DNA of 64,000 bases, from the NCBI GenBank assembly GCA_032622095.1, contig CP136064.1, positions 48,302,073-48,366,072 on the forward strand, written 5' to 3'. Positions 56,801-64,000 of the stretch are shown one piece after another. Position numbers and translations under genes: made by a program. Under the pieces are notes generated by a model. The model saw only the letters and a list, made by a program, of their open reading frames with translations. It made no database searches and was not told the origin of the DNA. This stretch comes from Siphonodentalium dalli (lineage: Eukaryota > Mollusca > Scaphopoda > Gadilida > Siphonodentaliidae). Each line of letters starts with the position of its first letter. The first letter of the stretch is position 1.

Positions 56801-59800
56801 TGTGTTTACAGTTACGGTTTGTGTTATTGGGGGATGACACAAATTACCCAATTAGCAGTTAACAAATCACTAAACATAATTTAGTGCAACACAGACGGGT
56901 TATGTAAATATTAACTATTGACAATTTTCCCAAACAGTAAGATACATGTTTGGTGTTTTGCTGTTTTACAAAAAAATATAAATTCAGTCCTGTCATATGA
57001 AACACTGGGCCTTTGTTCAGGCCCCGTGCCATTTACAAATGCAAGGCCCGTTTGCGATTGCGTTATCTATTAAACATAGATAAAATCACTGATTTATTCA
57101 ATCTGTGAGCTAATAAAGTACAGTAATGCCCTAAATAATTGACTCCTTAACCACAGCAGAATTATGGGTAATTTTTCAGGATTTAGTCAGAAATATTTAG
57201 TGTTGAAACGATTAATCGACTAGTTGAAATCAACGCGATTATTAAATTAGTCGAACCCGAAATCTGCTAGTCGACTAGTCGGGGGAAAAAGCACTACCTA
57301 TGTGCTATCATGACAGCAGTGCCATTGCACGGCCAAATTACCACTTAATCTGTAACAGTTAACACATAATAACTTCTTAAAGCCTTATAGCATTGTTCCT
57401 TTAACGATGCCACTGCAAGTCATGCACGGGCGGTGAACTCCATGACCTGAACTGAAACCAATGTATGCACGTGTAGGTGCGGATTCTTTTATGTTGATCA
57501 TCAAAGACATGAAGTGTCGCTGCCGACTGAACACTGTGAAAACTTCTCACGTGTAATAATAGAGTAATGATGCAACAAAATGGCTTCAATGATATACGAA
57601 ACATAATTCGCGACAAGTCAAGCTGGTAAAGTCAACTCAGTAACTGAATAGATTCTAGATCATTCTAATACCCATACCACCCCCCCACCCCGCGACACGA
57701 GGCGCCAATTCAGAGAGACAATAGAACACACCCGACATCTCGTTAGCGAGACTTACGAACGAGACTTGCCTATTTATTTCCTGGTTACCGGCGACAATTT
57801 TGATTAAATAAAATGTTTTATTACCTGCATTCCCCAAACCGTTAAATTATATGGAGGTTGCAGGAGAGCCGGGTTTAAGACATCAAATTGGGAGACTCAC
57901 GGGCAAAACGTGAGATTATATAGTTTACGTGCTTTCCGTTTGAATGTTCTGAAACGAAGAGTTGGATACTCAAAACTGCGATGCCACATGGCCCGTTTTA
58001 TACGTCATATGGGCATAGAAACGGGAACTCTTAGAAGGGGTCCGACTAGTCGACTAGTAGTCGATTACCTCTGGCGACTAGTCGATTCCTTAAAATCACT
58101 AATCGTTTCAACACTAGAAATATGGCTTGTTGCCATTCATCGGAAAGCTCTCATTGAGAGCTTTCCGATGAATGGCAACAAGCCATATTTCCGACTAAAT
58201 CCTGAAAAATTAAAATTAATTCTATGCATAATAACTAAAAATATTAATTAATAATTCTGCTGTGGTTAAGGAGTCGGTTATTTAGGGCATTACTGTCGGA
58301 AAAATGGCTTGTTGCCATTCATCGGAAAGCTCTCATTGACAGCTTTCCGATGAATGGCAAGAAGCCATATTTCCAACTAAATCCTGAAAAATTACCCATA
58401 ATTCTGCTGTGGTTAAGGAGTCGATTATTTAGGACATTACTGTAGATGTTCATTAACATACATGTGGTGGTTCTTCTTCTTTTACTTTTTCGCTCATCTC
58501 TTCTGTTGGCGCATCAGGCAACACTGAGTGGTTTATGTTAACTTTTATTTTTATCCTACAACACCAAGCATATCAAAACTTAATACAATGGCATTTCTGG
58601 TTCATTCTCAAGGCCATCGTGTGGATATAGTTGATAAGCCTTGTTATCTTTATTTATCTAGGTGTAAAAATGGATATTCCCAATTTACATACCACCTATC
58701 ATGACACACTATAGAATAAAGTCTGTGCAAACTACACACCCATAGAGGTCTTTATAAGGCAGAAAACAGAAGGAAAAAAGAAAGAAAATAAATCAACATT
58801 TTATCAGATAAATGGAAAATGCAAACAACATGATTGCAACCTCGTTTGAAAGCTCTCCTGATGGCAATCACTTACAGGACCCTCTGAATCACACAATTTC
58901 CAATTCAAATTATTGGTATACACAAATCAAATTGAGTCTCATTCTAAGAGAATCAAATCACTTGCTGTGGATGGCAATGGATGCAGTAGGAAGGAAGAAT
59001 TAAAACTATTTAGGATTTAGTCATGCAAATATTAAAATTCAAGTTGGTTCAAATTTCAGAAATAATGGATGGCTCCCATCTAGATGTCACCCGAAGATCC
59101 ATATGAAGATTGATGGTAATTAGATGAGGGATGTGGTCGGTCTCTAAGGTGTGCCAAAGTATTTAGTCATGCAAAGAATAAAATTCAAGATGGCTGCCAT
59201 TGGCCATGTTTTTTTTTCATCGAAAATCGCTAAATTTGATAGCTCCCATCTAGAGGTGATCCTAAACATGCCTGTAAATTTCCAAAATATTTCTCCAATA
59301 AATGCGGGCTGCAGGGTGTGCCGATAAATTCAAATTTGAAATCCAAAATGGCTGCTGGCGGCATGTTTTTTAACGAATTTCGGAAAAATTGATGGGTCCC
59401 ATCTAGAGGTCACCCCGAAGATCCATATGAAGTTTGGTGGTGATCGGATGAGGGATGCGGCCTGCAGGGTGGGTCAAAGGAAATTGTTGATGGAAGGATG
59501 GATGACGCCAACCCACGGCAATAGCTCAAACTTTACAAAGTAAAGTTGAGACTTTACAAAGTAAAGTTGAGCTAATAATTAAACTGCATGACCACATTTA
59601 AAAGAGTTTATATATGATACACAACAGTCTTTAACTCGCCAAAAGACCTTTGTAATATATTTTTTTCTTAATTTTAGAGTTCCGAAATTACAATAAAATG
59701 TGTAGGGTTAGCGGTGCAAGGATAAGATAGGATAATTTTATTGACAATACACACACATGGAAAGTACAATACAAATAAATATAATAGAATATACATGTAT

Positions 59801-60164
59801 ATTGTTAGGGGTGATATAGTCAAGACTGACTGTCTTCCTTTCACCCCTAAAATAGGGTCGGTCAGGTTAGCTGAATTTTCTGAAACAAAGGTTTGTTTTT
59901 TATGCCTTATATACAGTTTCTTTGCCATAATTAGAAAAGGATCCCAACTGTTCTAGAGAAATATTTCATACCTTCTAGAGAAATATTTCATACCACATAG
60001 GCTGTCAACTTACGTTTCTCCTTTTTCTGATTTTGTGAAGGTCACATTGGCACCATCGACACTGACATCAAAATCTTTCACTTTTGGAAAACTGCTCTTT
60101 TCTTTTGCACCCTTTTCTTCCATTTCAATTTCCTTTTCAAGAAACTCCTTGATCTCTTTGTCAC
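50669..60164 (-). CDS. C1QBP: Complement C1q-binding protein (p32), exons 2 to last
   Basis: Five minus-strand exons (60014-60164, 58462-58555, 55259-55397, 54035-54123, 50669-50815) splice in frame through GT-AG introns. They give 206 residues and a TGA at 50669-50671. The product begins (G)DKEIKEFLEKEIEMEEKG and ends QEKYLSFLKDLKTFVEK. Order, length, acidic loop (FPQHDDEYENEPEG) and C-terminal helix match the MAM33/p32 family, known as an acidic doughnut-shaped trimer of the mitochondrial matrix involved in mitochondrial translation and binding many partners. The visible part equals the mature protein. The exon with the mitochondrial presequence is not found and probably lies beyond 64000. 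Introns of 1.1-3.2 kb are filled with MITEs. An ATTAAA at 50211-50216 (reverse) is the nearest poly(A)-like signal. Identity is secure. Confidence 0.93.
50785..50941 (-). repeat. 56-bp triplication of the last C1QBP splice acceptor
   Basis: TATCCATCAACATGTCATAC begins at 50791, 50847 and 50903. Each copy includes the acceptor (CTGCAG or CCGCAG on the minus strand) and the first 27 or so exon bases. The first copy is the functional exon edge. Because 56 is not a multiple of three, use of either distal acceptor shifts the frame and soon meets a stop. Confidence 0.92.
50942..51195. mobile_element. hAT-type MITE (family H8) with perfect 8-bp TSD
   Basis: CAAGCCTTGAAATAGTGTG and CACACTATTTCAAGGCTTG are the ends. 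AATAGAAA flanks both sides (50934-50941 and 51196-51203). The host sequence GAATAGAAACAGAATACAC is known from the neighbouring 56-bp unit with a single AATAGAAA, so the duplication is real. The interior has two GAATGAGGTCCCCAGAGGG palindromes. Confidence 0.9.
51240..51495. repeat. Inverted repeat in the last C1QBP intron
   Basis: The arms GATGGTCTATCTCTTCCTAT (51251) and ATAGGAAGAGATAGACCATC (51468) face each other. A further direct copy of one arm lies at 50155-50215, overlapping the presumed 3' UTR of C1QBP. Confidence 0.75.
51741..51993. mobile_element. piggyBac-like MITE (family P2), complete
   Basis: TTAA flanks both sides of the ends CTCTTTCATGACGGGGGC and AGCTCCAGTCATGGAAGGG. The interior has two hairpins with the CCTGTGCCAGTGCATTCTC core. 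It lies in the last C1QBP intron. Confidence 0.8.
52348..52498. mobile_element. hAT-type MITE (family H8), short palindromic form
   Basis: The ends CAAGCCTTGAAATAGCG and TATTTGCAGGCTTG enclose one nearly perfect palindrome of 151 bp with ATGCTACCCCG at the centre. The flanking 8-mers share only ATT, so the target duplication is eroded. Confidence 0.8.
52912..53132. mobile_element. piggyBac-like MITE (family P1), reverse, short hairpin
   Basis: The ends TTAACCCTTTACCCAACAG and GTTGGGTAAAGGGTTAA are intact. The inner hairpin is reduced to CATTCTCTTATATATAAGAG, losing the GCGAGTCGACC loop. The rest matches 15129-15380 in reverse. Confidence 0.85.
53133..54034. other. C1QBP intron, nothing recognised
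   Basis: No repeat family or exon is identified. Confidence 0.45.
54035..54123 (-). CDS. C1QBP: C1QBP exon
   Basis: 89 nt, entered in phase 1 (the A of the previous exon plus TG makes Met) and left in phase 0 at GTAAAG. It encodes DLYEIDDVTIHKGEWNDKVY and then TLGAETMDG, aligning with the central beta strands of p32. Confidence 0.92.
54316..54437 (+). repeat. Chimera of two MITE ends
   Basis: The left half of the TA-flanked family M1 (TACAGTAATGCCC to GGCTTGTTGC) runs to about 54403. It is then joined directly to the right end of family P2 (AAATTTCAGGAAGCTCCACTC to AAAGGGTT). This is an insertion or recombination junction between two element families. Confidence 0.7.
54513..54731. mobile_element. 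Tc1/mariner-type MITE (family M1), complete
   Basis: TA, CAGTAATGC and the facing GCATTACTG, TA bound about 217 bp. The element is almost a full palindrome, with the centre at CGGAAAGCTCTCCCCGAGAG. TA flanks and CAGT-type ends fit Tc1/mariner. It lies in a C1QBP intron. Confidence 0.85.
54781..55246. mobile_element. hAT-type MITE (family H8), long form
   Basis: The ends CAGGCCTCAAAACATAATGC and CACCATATTTTGAGGCCTG are inverted. The flanking 8-mers TAAGAAAC and TATGGAAC match at six of eight positions, so a decayed target duplication is likely. Both halves carry GAGGGTGAATTTAGT palindromes. Its end is 12 bases from C1QBP exon 55259-55397. Confidence 0.8.
55259..55397 (-). CDS. C1QBP: C1QBP exon
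   Basis: 139 nt, entered in phase 0 after CTTTACAG and left after one base of a codon at GTAAGT. It encodes FVSKPSFEIEINKGGEQTLA, then LRCSFPQHDDEYENEPEG, the acidic loop region of p32. Confidence 0.93.
55398..56403. other. C1QBP intron, mostly unrecognised
   Basis: No exon or complete element was recognised in this part. Confidence 0.4.
56404..56530. repeat. Small inverted repeat (GTGTTATTGGGGGATA)
   Basis: The arms GTGTGTTATTGGGGGATA and TATCCCCCAATAACACAC enclose CACTGTGGT and ACCACAG. A half copy, TGTGTTATTGGGGGATGAC, occurs at about 56820. It is a MITE-like foldback. Confidence 0.7.
56531..57118. other. C1QBP intron, nothing further recognised
   Basis: Apart from the half repeat at 56820 no feature is supported. 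Confidence 0.4.
57119..58297. mobile_element. Tc1/mariner-type MITE (family M1) split by an hAT MITE
   Basis: The left part, TACAGTAATGCCC to AAATATT, ends at 57197. The right part resumes at 58117 with GAAATATGGCTTGTTGCC and ends GGCATTACTG at 58295. Removal of 57198-58116 restores the same palindromic structure as the copy at 54513-54731. Confidence 0.85.
57198..58116. mobile_element. hAT-type MITE nested in the M1 MITE
   Basis: TAGTGTTGAAACGATTA and TAATCGTTTCAACACTA are exact 17-bp inverted ends, with TCGACTAG-rich subterminal parts. The host 8-mers GAAATATT (57190-57197) and GAAATATG (58117-58124) form the target duplication with one mismatch. The 919-bp interior has no transposase. Confidence 0.9.
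58296..58444. mobile_element. Partial M1 MITE, adjacent copy
   Basis: It starts inside the palindrome (GGAAAAATGGCTTGTTGCC) and runs to GACATTACTGTA. Its left half is missing, and it touches the previous copy without a spacer. It ends 18 bases from the donor side of C1QBP exon 58462-58555. Confidence 0.8.
58462..58555 (-). CDS. C1QBP: C1QBP exon
   Basis: 94 nt between GGTGTTGTAG and GTATGT. The first base completes a Thr codon, then it reads IKIKVNINHSVLPDAPTEEM and SEKVKEEEPPH, ending in phase 0. It matches the strand and the acidic linker that follow the N-terminal helix of p32. Confidence 0.92.
58556..59009. other. C1QBP intron, nothing recognised
   Basis: No element or exon is supported. 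Confidence 0.4.
59010..59575 (+). repeat. Short array of the AAGATGGCTGC family
   Basis: Three diverged units carry TTTAGTCATGCAAA, AAGATGGCTGCC and GCTCCCATCTAGA. The array ends like the big satellite, with GGAAATTGTTGATGG, a GGATGGATGACG tract and a TTTACAAAGTAAAGTTGAGCT hairpin. Confidence 0.8.
59722..59800 (-). mobile_element. LINE 3' end (reverse), tail only
   Basis: On the minus strand TCAATAAAATTATCC is followed by TATCTTATCC, a tandem tail like the one at 4948-4964. How far the element extends upward is not clear. The minus-strand frame at 59674-59928 has no recognised domain. Confidence 0.45.
60014..60164 (-). CDS. C1QBP: C1QBP exon (first one visible)
   Basis: 151 nt between ATTATTCTCAG and GTAAGT. 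Its first two bases complete a Gly codon whose first base is in an upstream exon not seen here. It encodes DKEIKEFLEKEIEMEEKG, then AKEKSSFPKVKDFDVSVDG and NVTFTKSEKGE. This is the N-terminal helix and first strands of mature p32. Confidence 0.93.
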
Positions 60165-60489
60165 CTGAGAATAATAGATATCAAATTCTATTTAGGTCGG
60201 TTTGTTTTAAATAGGTCTGAAAATTTAAACAATTTGTAAAAGGGATAATTCAAGTTCTGGCAGTCAAAATAATAAATATGGCCACTGGATCCTACTGTGC
60301 ATCCAGTTATTGACGTCAAAAGTTAGGTTGAATTAGTGGAACAGAAGACATTTGCTCCTTTGTGTTGTCAGATTGCTGGACTGCTGGTCAACATTTAATG
60401 TTCAATTCCTTGTGTTTAATTAGTCCACTCAATAACTAACAAGGGGTACGCATCTAAGATGCTTTTGTCAAGTTTTTTGGCAGTCGAAC
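60165..60489. other. First visible part of the 5' C1QBP intron
   Basis: No exon or repeat border is recognised here. Confidence 0.4.
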
Positions 60490-61660
60490 CAAACTTCTGC
60501 CAATAAGGTGCACAACTCCGGGAAAAAAAGTTGGACGGTGGTATATTATTGCAATAGACCTATATACCAAATATCAATTGAATCCGTTAATATTTCATTG
60601 AGTTATCGCACGAACGGTGATAAAATTGTGATTAAAATAGACAAACTAAGACCCATAACTCCGGAAAAAAAAGTCGGACAAACCAGGTTTTCGAACTCGT
60701 CCGAGATATTGTTGCAATAGACTCATATACCAAATATTGTTTAAATCGGTTAATATTTCATTGAGTTATCACGCTAACAGTGATAACATTGTTAAAAATA
60801 GACAAACTAAGACCCATAACTCTGCAAAAAAAAAAAATTCGGACAAACCTGGTTTTCGAACTCGTCCGAGATATTGTTGCAGCAGACTCATATACCAAAT
60901 ATTGTTGAAATCGGTTAATATTTCATCGAGTTATCGCGCTAACGGTGATAAAATTGCTAAAAAAAATTCGCAGAGTTATTTTTAGACCCATAACTCCGGT
61001 AAAAAAATTCGGACAAACCTGGTTTTCGAACTCGTCCGAGATATTGTTGCAGGAGACTCATATACCAAATATTGTTGAAATCGGTTATTATCTCATCGAG
61101 TTACCGCGCTAACGGTGATAAAATTGCTAAAAATAGACAAACTAATACCCATAACTCCGCGAAAAAAATTCGGACAACCTGGTTTTCGAACTTGTCCGAG
61201 ATATTGTTGCAGGAGACTCATATACCAAATATTGTTGAAATCGGTTAATATTTCATCGAGTTATCGCGCTAACGGTGATAAATTTGCTAAAAATAGACAA
61301 ACTAAGACCCATAACTCCGGGAAAAAAATTCGGACAAACCTGGTTTTCGAACTCGTCCAAGATATTGTTGCAAGAGTATCATATACCAAATATTGTTGAA
61401 ATTGGTTAATATTTGCGTGAGTTATCTCGCTATCGGTGAAAAACTTAACTAAAAACCATCTAAGATGGATAACTCTTGTAAAAAAGTTCGGACGTGACCC
61501 ATTTTCTACAGGCAGTAAATAGTCATTGGAAGCAACTGCCATACCAAATTTTTTTTGAATCCGTTCACAAATGTCAAAGTTATAAGGCATTCTTTTGGTC
61601 CGCCCGCCCGCCAACAGTCCCTCGTCAAACCATAAGTCTTTTGAAAAACTCGACTAGAAA
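60490..61660 (-). repeat. Tandem array, ~160-bp unit, with hairpin head
   Basis: TCGGACA-type anchors occur at about 60530, 60674, 60839, 61009, 61170, 61330 and 61488. Units contain GGTTTTCGAACTCGTCC, TATACCAAATATTGTT and GAGTTATCGCGCTAACGG. The array closes with GTCAAACCATAAGTC and a TCGAGTTTTT-type end (reverse), the same head as the repeat at 3515-3665. Confidence 0.88.
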
Positions 61661-62325
61661 TATCATCCTTGAAACTATTTAATCAATTACACCTGCAGGT
61701 TAAACAAGTTATATGAAACTCTTAATGCCAGAAAACAATTTGGAAATATAATTCCTCAACCAACAGGTTAAATTTCGCATTATTTAAGAAATAAACATAA
61801 TTTTTTTTGGTTTTTAATAGATCCATACAAATCTGAACTGATCAAACTTAATTTTGCGATGAATTTTTTCAAAAGTAGGTCAATTATTGTAACTCCAGAA
61901 AGTGTCATTTATAGCAAGAATTTATACCGTAAAATGAGGTGATTTCTGATTTTCTAGTATAATAAGACATAATCCAAGCATAGATATTAGACAGAAACAT
62001 GGAAGCAATAAATTTCACTGTGATTCATAGTTTTTGAAAATGGCACTGATATACCGGTAGTAGCACAGGTGTTGTACTCTTGTATATATGCGTTCCGATT
62101 TAATTAGCAGTCTATTTTTGGCCAACGGATTATAACATCAGGTGTCTGATTAGATAACATGCTTATTTCACACATTGTGTGAACAATGGTGACCTCGATA
62201 TGGAGAATTAGACCACTGACATTTTGTTTTTACATCAATCATTGCGCTGAGTTGGACCCTTAATTTTACAGTCAATGCCCAAACTAAACACTAATTCGCT
62301 CAAAGTACACAATGGTGGGCCCTAG
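61661..62325. other. Non-coding stretch, nothing recognised
   Basis: No upstream C1QBP exon was found here on the minus strand. Confidence 0.45.
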
Positions 62326-62413
62326 TGTATTGTCACCAATACAGTTTTGTATTGTCACCAATACAGTTTTGTATTGTCACCAATACAGTTTTGTATTGTC
62401 ACCAATACAGTTT
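62326..62413 (+). repeat. Four exact 22-bp tandem repeats
   Basis: TGTATTGTCACCAATACAGT plus TT is repeated four times without change. Each unit contains a small dyad, TATTG(TCAC)CAATA. There is no spacer, so it is not a CRISPR-type array. Confidence 0.95.
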
Positions 62414-63040
62414 TAATCAACCTAACACAATGAATGAGCGGTCACAAATATGACTGCTCAGAATTGAATGTAGACAAGAAATTTAAACCTAGAAAAGATC
62501 CCCAGTCTACACCAGAGCCAACAATTTAAGAGCTCACCATCAAGTATGTCAAATCTAATCTATCACACGTCCGTTTGGTTGGTATCTCTTTCCGCGTTCA
62601 GATTTCGGGGTTAAAATGTATTTGTTCATTTGTGAACTAAAAAATCCGTCTGGTGTTCGGAATAGAGAGAATCTGGTTTACAGAGGTATCTTTTAATGAG
62701 AATGCACTTTGGTGAATTCGGGATCGAACAATTTATTTGGTATGGAGAGGGATTCGGTTTTATAGAGGGTCCGGTTTCGAGAGGATTCATTGAATCACGG
62801 TTTACGTGAATGTTTCATGTTTATAAACCAATAACTCAGTGAAGTCGCGAACTGAAGTTACTTCAGTTATTGGTTGATGAACTAAACACATATGTCACTT
62901 CAGGCTGATTGTGTGTACGTGCTCGCTGCATGTTGTTATTGGGAGACTGTTTGAATTTGAAAACTATGTGACTTATAATTGTTTTGGTCGTTTTGAAAAG
63001 TTCAAATGATTTTCTATTAAAATGTACTGGTATAATCAGT
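62414..63040. other. Non-coding stretch with one dyad
   Basis: A dyad AACCAATAACT(C) with AGTTATTGGTT lies at 62826-62874. Nothing else is recognised. Confidence 0.45.
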
Positions 63041-63149
63041 AATGACTTGCGGAATGATTGGGGCCATTGGTTTTGACACACCTTGTTCAGTTACTCTGCC
63101 GTCAAAATCCAATGACCCCAAATGGCCCAATCGATCTGCAAGTCATTTC
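63041..63149. repeat. Small inverted repeat
   Basis: AATGACTTGCGGAATGATTG and the facing CGATCTGCAAGTCATT, with inner GGTTTTGAC and GTCAAAATCC, form a 109-bp foldback of MITE style. Confidence 0.6.
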
Positions 63150-63253
63150 TAAAATAACGCGTATCAGATCTAAATTCTAATTTTAAATTAGACTGACACC
63201 ACACATGTGTATGGAGCCCCGCAGGTGACATGCGGAGAATTTTTTTTTTACAA

Positions 63254-63736
63254 TTCGTGGGAACGGACTCAGTTCATGCGCACGAATTGCAATTCGTGGC
63301 CACGGACTCAGTTCGTGGGAACAGACTCAGTTCGTGCGCACGAATTGCAATTCGTGGCCACGGACTCAGTTAGTGGCCACGGACTCAGTTCGTGGGAACG
63401 GACTCAGTTCATGGGAACGGACTCAGTTCGTGCGCACGAATTGCAATTCGTGGCCACGGACTCAGTTCGTGGGAACAGACTCAGTTCGTGCGCACGAATT
63501 GCAATTCGTGGCCACGGACTCAGTTCGTGGGAACGGACTCAGTTCGTGGGAACGGACTCAGTTCGTGCGCACGAATTGCAATTCGTGGCCACGGACTCAG
63601 TTCGTGGCCACGGACTCAGTTCGTGCGCACGAATTGCAATTTGTGGCCACAGACTCAGTTCGTGGGAACGGACTCAGTTCGTGCGCACGAATTGCAATTC
63701 GTGGCCACGGACTCAGTTTGTGCGCACGAATTGATA
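63254..63736 (+). repeat. Three-module palindromic minisatellite
   Basis: The array is built without gaps from 25 modules of three kinds. G is TTCGTGGGAACGGACTCAG (19 bp). C is TTCGTGGCCACGGACTCAG (19 bp). H is TTCGTGCGCACGAATTGCAA (20 bp), which contains the perfect palindrome TTCGTGCGCACGAA. The order is G H C, G H C C, G G H C, G H C, G G H C C, H C, G H C, H. Every internal H is followed by C. All three forward frames are open because the modules lack stops in any frame, so the three overlapping ORFs are by-products. Confidence 0.95.
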
Positions 63737-64000
63737 TTTGAGTCAGTTATTCATCTCAGTTGGTGCGATCATTTCTATCTAGTTAATCACTTTGTTGTCC
63801 CACAATGACACGGGAAGACATCATACGATTTCTCTTTAATATTGGACTGAAATATACCGATATCCTTCGAATGTTAGCCACGCGGTTTGGTATAATTTTT
63901 AGTCTCAGACATCTGAAGATTGTACCAACGTAAATATTATTCAGAAAATTGCAAGTGTGGTAACTTTTGGCCGTGGTGATATTGGGGCAAGTGGATCTCT
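63737..64000. other. Right edge of the window, nothing recognised
   Basis: No exon of C1QBP or other feature is supported here. Confidence 0.4.

Noticed and set aside
57910-58251. Plus-strand ORF of 113 codons
   Set aside because: It crosses the border between the hAT MITE and the mariner-type MITE, so it cannot be an original gene.
62326-62413. CRISPR-like direct repeats
   Set aside because: The 22-bp units are contiguous with no spacers, in a eukaryotic context. This is a minisatellite.
62539-62570. Candidate C1QBP exon ending GATG before GTGAGC on the minus strand
   Set aside because: It would give Asp-Gly-Asp-Lys across the junction, but there is an in-frame stop eight codons earlier and no proper acceptor.
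63207-63808. Three overlapping plus-strand ORFs of 135-175 residues
   Set aside because: They are the same 19/20-bp modules read in three frames. The modules simply have no stop codons, so there is no evidence for a protein.

Overview
The window is nuclear DNA from an animal, most likely a marine mollusc or a similar invertebrate. It is AT-rich and has long introns with GT-AG borders. Genes are sparse, and many families of short inverted-repeat elements, Helitrons and hairpin-headed dispersed repeats fill the space. The host assignment is an inference from the repeat style (repeats headed AGCTCACCTGAGAC followed by CGTCCGTC tracts, and AAGATGGCTGC-type tandem arrays). No bacterial genes, CRISPR arrays or canonical tRNA genes were seen.

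One gene is recognised with confidence. C1QBP (p32/gC1qR, MAM33 family) lies on the minus strand from 60164 down to 50669. Five coding exons join in frame into 206 residues that cover essentially the whole mature protein. The first exon, with the mitochondrial presequence, was not found and probably lies beyond 64000. On the plus strand there is one convincing internal exon of an unrecognised protein (7433-7516), a possible terminal exon for it (11797-11868) and a weaker terminal-exon candidate (29991-30050). Other coding remnants are mobile: a LINE 3' fragment (4105-4964), a Mutator-like transposase C-terminus (43937-44254), and an ORF1/gag-like basic protein lying head to head with a glutamine-rich coiled-coil ORF (42765-43713).

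Layout. 0-7 kb: inverted repeats, an hAT-like MITE, the LINE fragment and a ~171-bp satellite. 7-12 kb: the unknown gene, with two end-to-end Helitrons inserted in its last intron. 12-24 kb: TTAA-, TA- and 8-bp-TSD MITEs, plus a duplicated copy of the 10-12 kb locus that preserves empty sites. 24-31 kb: reverse-oriented Helitrons, dispersed repeats and a SINE. 31.6-35.3 kb: a recent 1.84-kb tandem duplication. 35-42 kb: GC-rich repeats and large hairpin MITEs. 42.6-44.3 kb: mobile-element protein fragments. 46.7-49.1 kb: a satellite with AAB higher-order structure. 50.7-60.2 kb: C1QBP with MITE-filled introns. 60.5-64 kb: tandem arrays, including a three-module palindromic minisatellite.

The main observations for follow-up are: a hairpin core shared by MITEs with three different ends; a triplicated 3' splice site at the last C1QBP exon; paralogous empty sites that prove A|T and TTAA target choice; and the modular array near the right edge. 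All family calls come from reading the sequence. No database search was possible.
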